This document shows positions 9,915-20,602 of a stretch of 64,000 nucleotides of DNA, piece by piece. The position numbers and the translations under genes were made by a program. The stretch is from NCBI GenBank assembly GCA_964035575.1, contig OZ037854.1, forward strand, positions 124,001-188,000, in the 5' to 3' direction. The stretch comes from Rhynchopus sp. YZ270_cl-10 (Eukaryota > Euglenozoa > Diplonemea > Diplonemida > Diplonemidae). The notes under the pieces were generated by a model. That model did not search any database, was not told the DNA's origin, and worked only from the letters and a program-made list of their open reading frames with translations. The number at the start of each line of letters is the position of its first letter. The first letter of the stretch is position 1.

Positions 9915-10696
9915 TGCAAACCCAAAAAAAATCACAAACCCTGCACTAGCGATTCACATAAATTCACAAAAGTTCACAAAAATTCACATAAATTCACATA
10001 AATTCACAACACCTGCAGAAAACCTTCACATAAATTCACAAAAATTCACAAAACCTGCACTAGCGATTCACATAAATTCACAAAAATTCACAAAAATTCA
10101 CAAAAATTCACATTCATTCACAAAAGATCCCACACATGGTGTATCACGTGTGTTTTCGCCTCGTTGTGAATTTTTGTGAATGGCTGGTGAATAATCTTGA
10201 AAAAAAAGTCCCCAGATCACCCCAAGAAGCTGAAAGTGGGGAAAAAAAAAAGATTGGGTCTTTTGTCTGTGCGCTGCCGGAAAACAAAAAGGTGGAAAAA
10301 AAAAATGTGTTAAACTGAAGTATGGTTGTTGTGGTTAATTGAATACTCAAAGAAAACAAGCCACGTTTCAGTCTTTTTTTTTTCCCCATCCGTTTTGTTT
10401 TTCCCACAGCGCTGCCTCCAATCTTTTTAGAATTGACAAACAAGTTGTTTTAAAAAAAGCGCCTTACCCGAGAGGGACACCGGATGTATGACACTGCCTT
10501 TTCTCCAGTGGGGTATCGAAACTCCAGAGGAGTGTTTTGTTTTTGACACTTACTTTCATACGATTCCTTTTTCGAATAAGAAAAATGCTCAGAAATTTTT
10601 GTGGTATTACCCACCCTCATCTAAGCAGTGGATATGGAGATCGGATGAAAAGAGAAAAAGATGGTCAAAAACAAAGGATTGTAAGATAAAAAACAA

Positions 10697-10733
10697 TGAA
10701 GAACCTAAGCGGTGTAGTGCTTAGTCTCACTTT
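10697..10733 (+). repeat. Short repeat family D, hairpin kept with a different loop
   Basis: Stem CTAAGC/GCTTAG (10705-10710, 10719-10724) encloses GGTGTAGT instead of the usual CTCTCGT. Confidence 0.7.
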
Positions 10734-11069
10734 AAAGAAAGCGAACGGAATACGAAACTGTGGATTTATTTTAAAAAAATAAAAATAAGAAAATGACGGA
10801 CACTGGAAATGCTTTGAAGGACTACAATCACATGGGATGCGCTCTTTCTTTCTCTCCTTTGAGAGAGAGAGAGAGCGCATTTTTAGTGAAAGCGACACTA
10901 CCGACAAAAACGGGGTCACCTATGAATCCAGAAGCGGTTTGTGGAGTAAGGAAAAAAAAGTGGATATAGGCAATTTTGCCAATGAGGAAAGTTGGTCGGG
11001 TGCACAAAAAAAGAGCCCCCTTTGTCACCAACGACAATACATAACACAACAGAACGTATCATTGTTTTT

Positions 11070-11117
11070 GGAAACTTGGTTGTATTAGTGTAGCCACCCT
11101 AGAGTGTGCTCCACTAA
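11070..11117 (+). repeat. Short repeat family E
   Basis: GGAAACTTGGTTGTATTAGT, GTAGCCACCCTAGAGTGTGC, TCCACTA; about 45 bp nearly identical to the copy at 27698. Confidence 0.85.
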
Positions 11118-11193
11118 CTTTTTTTTTTCTTTCTTTGAAATATTGGTAGTGTAGACTGATTGAAGGGGTTTGCATTGTTTTACAGTTGCAATT

Positions 11194-11240
11194 TTTGGTT
11201 ATTTTTTGTAGTGCAAACACCCGAGGATGAGCTCCAACCA
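11194..11240 (+). repeat. Short repeat family E
   Basis: TTTTTGGTTATT, GTAGTGCAAACACCCGAGGA, TGAGCTCCAACCAA. Confidence 0.65.
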
Positions 11241-11294
11241 AACGCTATTAAGTTTCTTTTCTTTTCAAGGCAAAATTGGCCATTTTTCTTTTAA

Positions 11295-12103
11295 CCCTTT
11301 GGGGACCAGCGACATATATACATGTCTTTTTTTTTTTTTTTATTTACGACCCTTCCTAAAAGTACCAGGGAGACGATAATTAGGTCAATTCATGCTTTAA
11401 TGGACTCAGGGCCTCTTGAAAAATGCATAAGAGTCGATAAAAGAAGATGCTCTCCTAATATCGCAGCGTGGTTTCTCAGAAAACCCCTTTTTTTTGAAAA
11501 ACGCGTTTTTTGGCCTTTTTCTGAGAATTTCTTGAACTGTGTCCCCTGGACCCGCGGGTGGATGAAAAATCAAAAATTTTGGACATCACAAAAATTTAGG
11601 CTCCAATGGACTTATTGGGGTTATATAGCCCCAAAAATAATGTTTTTTGTTATTTTATGGGCACAGGGGCACCCTTTCCCCGCTCACCCCTCCGCAACCC
11701 CCCACAGCACCCCAAAACCCAGATTTTAAGTCTTTACCCACAATTACACAATACTAACACCTTTTCACCCATTTTTTGGCACTTTTTTGACACAAAATGA
11801 CCTCTCCTCGTGTGAAAAAGGGTGAGCTGAAGGTCTGGTTGCTGGGAAAAGGGGTCAGGAAGGAGTCCCCCACCTATTTTGCCATTTTTACCCTATTTCT
11901 GGGTATACGGGCCCTATACCCACAGTGTAATAGCAGTTTTTCAAAAAATCATTTTCTCACATACATTTTGACCCTCTGAGCCCAAATGAGCCCATTGCAC
12001 CCAAAATTTTAGACTTTCTCTATGTTTATCCCAACTTAGGTCACCTTTTTCATAAAAAATCAAAAAAAAAAATTTTTAACTTTTTGGCTCGGTCCCCAAA
12101 GGG
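11295..12103. mobile_element. piggyBac-like non-autonomous element with TTAA duplication (809 bp)
   Basis: The termini CCCTTTGGGGACC (11295-11307) and GGTCCCCAAAGGG (12091-12103) are perfect 13-bp inverted repeats bounded by TTAA on both sides (11291-11294, 12104-12107). A TTAA target with a CCC start is characteristic of piggyBac; Kolobok elements also use TTAA. The interior has no DDE transposase. Perfect termini suggest a fairly recent copy. Confidence 0.85.
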
Positions 12104-12331
12104 TTAAGAATTTGGCCAGATTTTTCTGAGCCCAAGCTCAGAGGGCGTGGTTTGGTGGAATATTAGAGAGAGGCAGAAAAAAAAACTCCAAAAAAATGAA
12201 ATTTTCATGTTAAAACGTTCGGACATCTCTTGGATGCAGGCACGTGGCAAAAAAAAAGAGAAAAAAACAAGATTGCAGATGGAAACACTCTTTTAAAAAA
12301 AATCATGAAAGCCGATCCCCTTCTAATCATA

Positions 12332-13121
12332 CTGTGCAGGCGAGCCGTTTTTAGGCGAGTTTTTCGTTTTCCTGATTTTCAGGAAAAACTCGCCAAAAAC
12401 TCGCCCTACTCGCCCATTACTCGCCTATTACTCGCCAAAAACTCGCCAAAACTCGCCTAAACTCGCCCACATTTGGGTGCAAATCCTGGTGCACATACGC
12501 ACCTTGGGGGTGAAAATGTGCACCAGGATGTGAAAATGGAGGGCGGGGGTGACTGATGACAACATGCCACTCGAAAACACACAAAAAAATTGAAAATGTG
12601 TCACTTGTACGTCTAACGGCAACCATGTCACGGCAGTGTCTGACAGGCATGTATGTAAACATTTGCTCCAGGGGAAGATCCAGGCGTGCCATAGATCCCG
12701 GGGGACAAGACGTGCTACAATCCGGAGGATGACGAAGACATGAGCCGGGGCTACACTCGCTATACAACAATGTCCTCGCCATGCCGGTAAATGGCAACCC
12801 TGCAGGCCACCCCTTGGCGGTATTCCCCACGACTACATCGCACCCATCTGTGCAAGCTTCATGGATCCGCGGAAGCTACAGCTGGACTGGTGGTACTGGT
12901 TGTGGAAGCCTACAAAGCAAACTGTAGAGGTCTTGTTCAAGTGGAACGAAAAAAATTTTCTCTTCAAAACTCAAATTTCCCTCATATTTTCGTGTGTACA
13001 TTTTTCCCAAGGTAAAATCCCTACCTAAAAAAAAAACTCGCCAAAACTCGCCCCCCAAAAATAGGCGAGTTTTAGGCGAGTTTTTGGCGAGTAGGCGAGT
13101 TTTTTTTACTCGCCCGCACAG
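12332..13121. mobile_element. TA-flanked TIR element with GGCGAG arrays and a coding-like insert (790 bp)
   Basis: Termini CTGTGCAGGCGAG and CTCGCCCGCACAG form inverted repeats with one mismatch, flanked by TA (12330-12331, 13122-13123). Both ends carry inverted arrays of a GGCGAGTTTT unit. The middle, about 12600-12960, is more GC-balanced and has a plus-strand frame reading IPHDYIAPICASFMDPRKLQ and then a Trp-rich stretch. This looks like captured or degenerate protein-coding sequence. Confidence 0.75.
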
Positions 13122-13837
13122 TATGTCTAATGTCAGCTGCGATCGCTCTTCGCGTGGTGCAATCAGACTCTCGCTGGTCATTTTAGAGGGCCGTTTTAAA
13201 GTTGTTCGATAATGGTATCATCTTGACGGCCAAGAGCAATGCTTTAGAAAATTTTTTGCTTGTTTCCTAGGATCCTTAAAAGAGAGCAAATATAAGGGGT
13301 GTGTGTATTGCAGTTAGTTTGCAAAATGCTTTTCGAAAAACGTCCTGATACAGTACAGTACTCCAAAATACAGTAAGACAGCAAACATCGGAGAGGGTGA
13401 AAACCCCTCCTTGGAGTTTTGAAATCCCTCAAAATCCACCTATGTTTTTTTTACCCACCGGTGTTGGTTGTCTTGCTGTATGTTGGTTGTCCAAAAAAAA
13501 GACGCCAAATTGACACCCCAAAATGTCCAAATTCGCTAAACTTATTTGGACGACTAAGTTTTTCTTTTGGGTACCATAATTCTAATAATCGTATGGTGTC
13601 ATCCTAGCGTGTATGAGCCAAAAGCTTGCAGTTTTTTTTGTCTGCAAATTAGAAATGAAAAGGTTGAAAGTCGATGAATATGCCTCGTGAAGAATACATC
13701 TGACACTGACTAAAAGAAGCTCATGACTGAGGCACATAAAAAAAAAGAAAAGAAACGAAAAAATTTGTCGCAAAATGAACACTCAAGTAGGGAGGAAAAT
13801 AACCCATTCCGGCAGAGAGATGGGGGAGGATTGTATG

Positions 13838-14314
13838 TGGTGCTTCCCGGGGGGTGTGCATTTCACAAATTTTCACAAAATGTGACAAGTTTTCACAAAT
13901 TTTCACAACACGAAAACTGCTACAAAATTGTGAAGGCTGGCGAAAAGTGGTGAAAAATTGTGAAAAAATGTGAAAAGTTGTGAAAAGTTGTGAATTGATT
14001 TTTTTTTTGTGAGTGCTTTTTTTTTGGGCGGGTGGTGACCCACCCATTGAGGGGCACGCTGGGATTCACAAGATAGAACGTGATGCGGTGTACCAGTGTA
14101 CCTGTGTACTGTGTGATGTGCGGAAATGACGAGAACTTGTCCATTTCGGCAAATTGACCCCACCACTGGCCGGACGGATTCCGGAAATGCAAATGCCGGC
14201 GTTTAAAAGCTTCACCAACGAGAGAAAAAAGGGTAGTGAAAAGTTGTGAATAGTTGTGAAAAGTTGTGAATTGAATTGAAAATTTGTGAAATGCATACCC
14301 CCCGGGAAGCACCA
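13838..14314 (+). mobile_element. TIR element with 5-bp target duplication (copy 3, 477 bp)
   Basis: Termini start TGGTGCTTCCCGGGGGGT and are inverted over about 38 bp. GTATG lies on both sides (13833-13837 and 14315-14319). The interior carries TTGTGAAAAG-type subterminal arrays and, in the opposite orientation to copies 1 and 2, the shared core at about 14128-14211 (CCATTTCGGCAAATTGACCC, CACTGGCCGGACGGATTCCG). No coding capacity. Confidence 0.85.
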
Positions 14315-14543
14315 GTATGTGTATTTACTTTTCTTTATTAAAAAAAAAAATGATTGCGCGGGTTTTGTAAGCAATACATTTCTTTTTGACCCCTACTGCC
14401 TACAGTTTCTTATTCAAAAGAGGTAAACGCGGTATATGTGCATAGGGAGGGAGAACAAGGGGAACATAGGCTCTGGATTGACAAGCCCCTCTGAGGAAAC
14501 TTGAGAAGATGAACCTGCTTTACTAGTCACCTAGGAATATCAC

Positions 14544-15405
14544 CAGTGTTTCCGCGACCCAAAAATCGGACGAAGTTCGTCCGGTAGGAAAAAAAAAAAA
14601 AAAAACTGCCGGACGAAGTTCGTCCGGACGAAGTTCATCCGGGGAGTGGGAAAAATGGGTGGGGAGAGGGCCCGGGGTACATTGTAAAGTGGACGAGTGG
14701 GGTGCGGCCCCGCAGGGGACGCACCCCACCCCGTATAGAAAAATAAAGGCCTCCCCTCTTTGGCGTCGCGCAGATCTGCGGCCGCACTTATGGTATCCCC
14801 CTCTATCATTCCCCTCTAACCCTTTGCGGGTTTGCGCACGGAGTACAGCATTGAACAGCTAGGCAGATTGTACGACCAGTTCTTCACCCCCCACAAACTG
14901 TCCTACATGCATCACGATGTCGTGGGTGGGGATGCGCTGAAGCCGGTGTACAGCGACACCGCTGAACGGAAGCAGTTCCAGACAGCCAGTATTGTGCAGG
15001 GGGTTGAATTCAGTGACCTGTTGGCAGAGTGGCAAGAGCTCAAGTCGGTGTTGAGGGTGTGCACCTCAATGACAACTCTTCATGACGTTCTGATGTACGT
15101 TGAGCTCAATGAGGAAGGTGACACCGAGTACCCTCAGATGAGGACGTTACTCCGTCTCTTGTTCACTCTTCCTGTGGGTACAAGCACAGCTGAGCGCTTA
15201 TTTCACCACCCGCCACGCTTTGTTTTCGAGTATCTCGTAACGTGAGTTTCTCACCTGTTGTGTCTCACGAAAGACCGTGAGGCGAGACAACTCCGCCGGA
15301 GGCTCGACCTGTATTGTGTTAAGCACTAGTAAAAAAAATTTTTTTTGGGGGAAAAAAAAACTCGTCCGCCCCCTTCGAAAACACCGGAAGAACGCGGAAA
15401 CCCTG
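14544..15405 (+). mobile_element. Deleted hAT-family DNA transposon (862 bp)
   Basis: Terminal repeats CAGTGTTTCCGCG and CGCGGAAACCCTG (one mismatch) are flanked by a perfect 8-bp duplication AATATCAC (14536-14543 and 15406-15413). An 8-bp duplication with a CAGTGTTTCC terminus is diagnostic of hAT. It retains only the C-terminal end of the transposase, so it is an internally deleted, non-autonomous copy, fairly young given the intact duplication. Confidence 0.93.
14832..15245 (+). pseudogene. hAT transposase C-terminal (dimerisation) remnant
   Basis: The 137-codon frame includes YPQMRTLLRLLFTLPVGTST followed by AERLF, the signature of the hAT dimerisation domain, where a Ser/Thr-rich stretch precedes AER-F near the C-terminus. 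Upstream residues (DQFFTPHKLSYMHHDVVGGD) could be the preceding region. The DDE catalytic core and BED zinc finger are absent, so it cannot encode an active transposase. It is the only convincing plus-strand coding sequence and belongs to the element. Confidence 0.85.
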
Positions 15406-15518
15406 AATATCACGAGAAGAAAAAAAATATGCTGGCATTTGCCAGACTTGCCTTAGGGACATTGGACCATACACACCTCTTGCCCATCCAAGAGAAAGAG
15501 AAAATAAAGAAAAAAAAA

Positions 15519-15593
15519 CTGTGATTATTGATGCAGGCACCTCCGACTGACCCACTGTACGCTGCCAGCCATCCCCGGATGAAAGCACAAAAA
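15519..15593 (+). repeat. Short repeat family C
   Basis: CTGTGATTATTGATGCAGGC, then GACTGACCCACTGTACGCTG identical to the copy at 2016. Confidence 0.85.
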
Positions 15594-16918
15594 GAAAAGT
15601 GATTTGGTCTGATCGGAGAAAGGAAAAAAAGCTCGTTTGCTAAAGTTTCATTTTTCGACAAAATGGAGTTTTTTTTTTCTTCTTTTTGGAAAGTCTTCAC
15701 AAAAAGTACACAGAAAACCAAACATCAGACATGTTTTTTGTTTCTTCTAAAATTCCACGAAGTCTATACGAAGTCTTTGCAAAAAAACACCTTTGATTAT
15801 TTTTTTCCCCCGATTACTACACATGAAATCAAGAAGCAAAGCTAAAATAAGCAACACGATACTCCACAAAGACAAAAAGCACCTTTTAAAAAAAAGCTTA
15901 GGTTTCTTGTGTACACTCAAATACCTAAAGGGTGCGGTAGAATGCGATCGCGGTAATAACTAAGGTGGGGCAAAAAAAAAAGGCTTCTCATAAAATTCTA
16001 ACCATCTGACGTTCATACCACGACTGTATAGCGATTGTCTCTGTTTTGCCTTTGCACAAAATCGTGTTGTCCTTGATAACATTATATGAGACAGGGAACC
16101 AAATGAACCACACACACTTTATGGGCTGAGTGCACGCAGGAGAGGACCTCATCATCACCATCTTTCGGGTCCCAACACTGTGTACTTTACCTCAAATCCT
16201 TTTTCCAGTAAATCAGGATCAAGCTGTACCGCGTCAAGGATTGGCACATCTCCCTTTCAGTGCGGCTTATGGGTTTGACACCCTAAGCCTTGCACACGTG
16301 TTAGACTCCTTGGTCCGTGTTTCAAGACGGGTAGTTAAAGGTCGCTATGTCAGGTGCCCACCCTACGTAAACAGTGCGGCTAATGAATTTGACACTGTCT
16401 GTCTACCTGCTCATGTCAACCAAAGCTTTCGAAACAAACAAAACACCTCTAAGAAACGAAAGGTTGAAAGGTGAATATGGCTTGCATACACATGTTCAAA
16501 AGAAATGGATTCGCATATGGGTGCCACGAACAGAAAGGATTACAAAAAGGAAGAGAAAAAAAGAGAGAGATTTGAAGAGGAAAGAGAGAGAGAAGAAAAA
16601 AGAAGGAAAAATAACAAAAGAGAAATAGAATCTGACAGAAAATGAAAAAGAAGCCCAACTTTTTTTTGTTGCTCTGCAAGTTTGTGATGTTTTTCCCGAT
16701 GTATGAGTTGCGTGAAGCGGTGATAAAATGAAAAAAAACAATTTGCCAGGCACCTTTTCTGTCAATTCTATTTCCTCTTTGCTAAAATGCTTGAATTTCT
16801 GTGGGTTAGGGTTGGAAACAAATGTTCCAGGGGAATGTTGGCAGCCTTCTTAGAGAAATAATAAGTTGAAGATTTAATGTGTACTGCTCAAAGCGACTCT
16901 GCAATGCAAGGTAAAGAA

Positions 16919-17026
16919 AGTGAAGTTGATAGTGCAAACAAACACCTCTGGGACGCAGGCACTTGACACTCCGTGCGTTATCGAACCCCGGAGTGTTGCA
17001 TTTGGGAGCTGCTAACAGCTCCCAAA
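16919..17026 (+). repeat. Short repeat family A, long form
   Basis: AGTGAAGTTGATAGTGCAAA, CACCTCTGGGACGCAGGCAC, GTTATCGAACCCCGGAGTGT, then the hairpin GGGAGCTGCTAACAGCTCCC. Confidence 0.85.
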
Positions 17027-17363
17027 CAAACCATTATACCTCCACCCGGGTTAGTTTATCCCGACAACGTTGGCGGTGTTTTGAAAAATAATACAACAAA
17101 ACCAATGTGTTTAGAAATAATGGACAGGAGACCCGCCACTTTACGAAAACCAAAAACACTAATCACCATTACAAAGGCACGTAGCTACAGTAAAACACAT
17201 CACTCCAATATTGTTCACTTCCGGTTTTGCCAAGAATGTGCAACAATTCAATTTATTTCAAATACTTTCTATTCTACTGAAGATAAAACTATTTGTTTAT
17301 TTTTTGAGCTATAGACAGAAGAGCTGCCACTGCTTGAAGGGGGCGAGCAAAAAGTAACAAAGA

Positions 17364-17415
17364 AAAGTTTGTAAGATGAACCCAAGCCTAAGCCTAGTGT
17401 TATTCATCTTGAAAA
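17364..17415 (+). repeat. Short repeat family D, rearranged
   Basis: AAGTTTGTAAGATGAACCCA, AGCCTAAGCCTAGTG, then ATCTTG. Confidence 0.6.
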
Positions 17416-17831
17416 CAAAATGTGGAAGGAAGCGTCGAAGACACGGACGTCCTCACGGACACCGACGCGCACAAATAAAATAAAATAAAACCAAAATCAA
17501 GAAAAATGGGGAAAGCGATCAATTAAACGAAGCAAATATTCACAAAAAAAATTCACAAAGATACAAAAAAAACAAAACATAAGGGATTTCTTTTGGGGAA
17601 TCTGGTATCGGCGGCACTATGGCATTAAGCCATCAAAAAAACTGTGACACCTTACAACCTGAGCTCTGATCCATTTTAACAGCAATATTAACATACGTTC
17701 ACAAGAAACATTGAACAAAAAACGGGTTTTGAGACCCACAACCCACCCCCCCGAGGTGAGCTTTGAGGATAAGATATAAACTGAGTTTCAGCGGAAAGAT
17801 AAAAGGGGTCAGAGTGAGCCTCGACAATGAT

Positions 17832-19975
17832 TTATCTATGGGTGAAACCGCTTCTAAAATGCTGTTGGCGAGAGAGAGAAAGAGAAAGAGAGAGGCTGTG
17901 ATGATGCTGTGCTGGCTGGTCTTTGGGAAGTGGTGTAGCAAATAGCGTTGAGCAAGTGCTTGGGTTTGCGGGGTATTGCAAGAGAACCCCTTTGTTGAAC
18001 AAAACGTCTCAGATATCGTGAAACGAAAGCTGTGTTTGATGTGAAATTGAAATATTGAAGAACCAAAATTCTCTCCTTTATTCAGTCACCAAAAAAAAGG
18101 AGTTGACTTGAAATACAAAAAAAAACCCCCCATGCAGTTACCACCTACATCCATTTCGTATACATCTGATATGCCCCACAATTCCTCTCATCAGATAATA
18201 AAGGTTTCTTGTAAGATGAACCAAAGCCCTAAGGGCATCTACAACAAACCGTTAAATGAACACCAAATATCGCAAAATCCACTGAAAACATTTTCCTCCA
18301 CAAACAAAAAACTGCCTAAAAAAAAACATACCACGTCATCCCCACGCCCACGCCCTGCTGGCAACCTCGCAAGCCCTCCACCCCCCATCCTTCTCCCTCT
18401 CCCCAACGTCCTCCTCATCGGCACCGCTTCCACCGAGCTGTTCAGACTTGATATCGTACTGTCCGGTGAGAACCGTTCTGGTGTTACACTACCAAGGTAT
18501 TCCCGTCTATGAAAACGCGACGGTGGTACATGTGGCTGTCTTGGCGGGGTGTGCTTCATGGGAAGCTGTCCCAACACTGCGTGCCCTTCAAAATCCAACG
18601 GCACAACACGTGTATCAACACGCTTTGATATACCCTGCATAACGCCGTGCTCGATGCGTCCCCAATGCTGCATCTGTGCGTCATATGAGTCCACAAAGTC
18701 ACGCCAAAAGCGTTCGGGCTTTCGTCTCCCTTCTCTCCTCCTCGGGGGCACCAAAGGACGCTCTAAGAACTCTTCATGCGGCTTCTTTGGGGATATGATA
18801 GGAGGCATGGGTGACGTGGACGGGCCCTGCATAGGGGTGCTTCCAGGTGCTGCTTGCATGTCTGCTGCCGAGATAGGTGCAGGCGCCCATTGATTGTCTG
18901 ACCCACTCTCGGGCTCCTCTTCATCTTCACTCCAGTCAGTGCTCGAAATGTCGTCGGAACCCGGTTCTATAGTGATTTTGATAACCGTTTGCTTCTTGCT
19001 TTCCGCGATTTCTTTATAAAACGTTGGCATATCGGGGACATGGTTTCCATTCACGTGAGTAATGATAGGACAAGGGTAGTTGATGTCACGCCACATCCCT
19101 GCAGACGCTGCAGGCCCCTCCTCTCTGACGTGCTTGACTCGAGGTGGTTTGTCTTCGCTAGAACCGGGTGCAAAGCCAAGCTCGGCGGTGCCAGGGTTGT
19201 TTTGCGACTGTCCTGGGAAGATATGAAAGGTTTCGGAACGTTCAGCGTCAATAGGCACCCCCGGTGCGGTTGGTTGTACAACCGGTTCGGGGTTTGGGGG
19301 AAGCTGCGCCTGGGGATTGGGAAGGAAGACATCGTTGTTTCTGGGCTCGCTGCTTTGCTGGCTGTCTTTTTCGCGCCGTGCTTCTTCCAGGATGTCTGGG
19401 CGTGGAGCTGGACGATCTTTTATACGGTCCTTCAACGGCTTCTCCCCCGACCTTTTCTTCAAATTAGAAGAAGAACACACAGCCACCTGCCGCACCGGAA
19501 TCGCCTCGGGTCGATACACTTCACTAAATTCTTTTATCATTTCAATTAATGTGTCCTTATCATGCGGCTGGTTTCTCGCAGCAGAGTTGATCTCAAACAA
19601 CCAATCCCTCGTATTCGACGCTGCTGTTGCCTTAAACATAATCTGTGTCGGAGACACTTGAATTTCTGAAATTTCAGTTAAATGCAACAATCTGGTCAAT
19701 CTTGGATCCTTCCCGTTGTTCTTCATTAACAACAAAGTCGGTGACTGAAAGATTAGCATACGATCCTGCTTGTCCCCTCCAGACGAGATCTTCCTTACAT
19801 TAACCGTCCCACGCACCTGAGTATGCCAGGTCATACCAAACTGCTTCGCATCCGTCAAAGGGTACTTCACTCCCAATGTATTCAGTACCTTTGAACCCCC
19901 ATCTGGAGACGGCAAATCCCCTGGTGATATCGACGCACCCGGCGAAGAAGGTGATACTGGAGGAGGCCCAACCAT
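17832..19975 (-). CDS. PH-like and PDZ domain protein
   Basis: The main exon runs from 19975 to 18332. A PH-like fold is suggested at residues 45-130 (MTWHTQVRGTVNVRKI to NTRDWLFEI). A PDZ domain lies at about 264-338 (LGFAPG, GPAASAGMW, IITHVNGNHV, FYKEI). A Pro/Arg-rich disordered tail follows. Such combinations act as cytoplasmic or membrane-proximal scaffolds; the ligand is unknown. A consensus 5' splice site (GTATGT, 18331-18326) follows codon 548. The nearest strong acceptor (pyrimidine-rich, AACAG, ending at 17862) gives an in-phase nine-codon last exon ending HFRSGFTHR; this intron would hold repeats of families B and D. If unspliced, the frame ends at 18239. A CCTTCAG acceptor at 20012 lies 36 nt before the ATG. 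Confidence 0.8.
18101..18178 (+). repeat. Short repeat family B, inside the predicted PH-PDZ gene intron
   Basis: AGTTGACTTGAAATACAAA, then CCTACATCCATTTCG and ATCTGATATGC; the central CTCTCGT block is missing. Confidence 0.7.
18203..18243 (+). repeat. Short repeat family D
   Basis: TTTCTTGTAAGATGAACCAA, AGCCCTAAGGGCATC; forms a small GCCC/GGGC hairpin. Confidence 0.55.
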
Positions 19976-20147
19976 TGTGAGAATGGGAGGAGGGGATGGG
20001 GATGGGGAGTACTGAAGGAAGGAGAAGATTTTTTTGTGGGGAGATAAATTGAGAATTTTTGAGTCACATCCAGCCTGAACACTGCAAAAGGGGTGAGAAA
20101 GGGTTGAACCAACCGGTAAGAGCAGAGTAGGAATGAATTGACGGAAG

Positions 20148-20283
20148 AAATAGTAACTCTGATAGGTAAGTAAAAGGGAAAAAAAGGTTTTTTCGTTGAT
20201 TGCACAATTACCCTGTTGGAGGGGTGATTGGCGACCGTATCTGAGGAACTATTTCTCCTTTAAGCTACGCTTTAGGTATATAA
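20148..20283 (+). repeat. Repeat family G (copy 1, ~135 bp)
   Basis: Starts ATAGTAACTCTGATAGGTAA, passes TTTTTTCGTTGATTGCACAA and GGGTGATTGGCGACCGTATC, and ends TACGCTTTAGGTATATAAA. About 94% identical to the copy in the phosphatase intron. Confidence 0.95.
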
Positions 20284-20393
20284 AAAAAAATGTGGTTTTT
20301 TTGGGGGGTGATAGTTTTGCACATGGTATGGGTTTCTAATACATTTTTTTGGGGGGAGTGAGAGGGAGACGTTGCATCTAATGTAATAAAGAG

Positions 20394-20443
20394 AAGTTGA
20401 AGAAGTGCAAACGACTCACCGTTTAGGCGGACGTAGGCACTAC
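20394..20443 (+). repeat. Short repeat family A
   Basis: AAGTTGAAGAAGTGCAAACG, then a GGCGGACGTAGGCACTACT block. Confidence 0.75.
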
Positions 20444-20558
20444 TATTAAAATGGTTAGAGCTATTGTAACGGTAAAGAGCGGCAGAAAAAAGAGGGGGGA
20501 AACACACAAAATGGGACACACATTTTCTTGTGTTCCACAGAAAACAAAAAAAATAAGA

Positions 20559-20602
20559 AAAGTTTATAAGATGACCCTAAGCCTCTCGTGCTTAGTCACC
20601 TT
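20559..20602 (+). repeat. Short repeat family D, best copy
   Basis: AAGTTTATAAGATGACCCTA followed by AGCCTCTCGTGCTTAGTCAC. Stem CTAAGC (20577-20582) pairs with GCTTAG (20590-20595); the outer TGA/TCA and AAG/CTT can extend it. Confidence 0.85.

Larger units (their letters stand above)
8639..10224 (+). mobile_element. TIR element with 5-bp target duplication and internal tandem arrays (copy 2)
   Basis: The termini TGGGGTGATCTGGGG and CCCCAGATCACCCCA begin inverted repeats of about 60 bp with few differences. Both sides are flanked by AGAAG (8634-8638 and 10225-10229). Inside are ATTCACAAA-type subterminal arrays, a core at about 8889-8965 conserved in copies 1 and 3, a 9-bp tandem array and a 5-bp tandem array. 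No transposase is visible, so it is non-autonomous. TG...CA ends with a 5-bp duplication would also suit a solo LTR, but the long inverted termini argue against that. Superfamily unassigned. Confidence 0.85.
7216..17831. other. Gene-poor transposon island of about 10.6 kb
   Basis: No host gene was found. The interval holds at least six DNA-element insertions, listed separately, with repeats of families A, C, D and E between them. The only convincing coding trace is the hAT transposase remnant near 15100-15230. From 15.6 to 17.8 kb only low-complexity DNA and short repeats are seen, including a degenerate duplication at 16260-16430 (GTGCGGCT-TTTGACAC units). Confidence 0.7.

Noticed and set aside
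8744-10179. Open frames of 300-400 codons on both strands (YCTVL, VQYST, QYTQ repeats)
   Set aside because: They are translations of the GTACA and TATACACAG tandem arrays, open in several frames because the units lack stops.
11322-11729. 135-codon plus-strand frame inside the TTAA element
   Set aside because: No transposase motifs and low-complexity composition; chance frame.
16919-17026. tRNA gene or tRNA-derived SINE in family A, because of GGGGTTCGATAAC on the minus strand
   Set aside because: The B-box-like motif has two mismatches, no A box or cloverleaf could be found, and most copies lack the motif altogether.
20148-20283. Family G as an snRNA gene (CCTTTTAC resembles the U5 loop)
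   Set aside because: The surrounding stem of U5 is absent and the motif lies in a low-complexity pyrimidine run.
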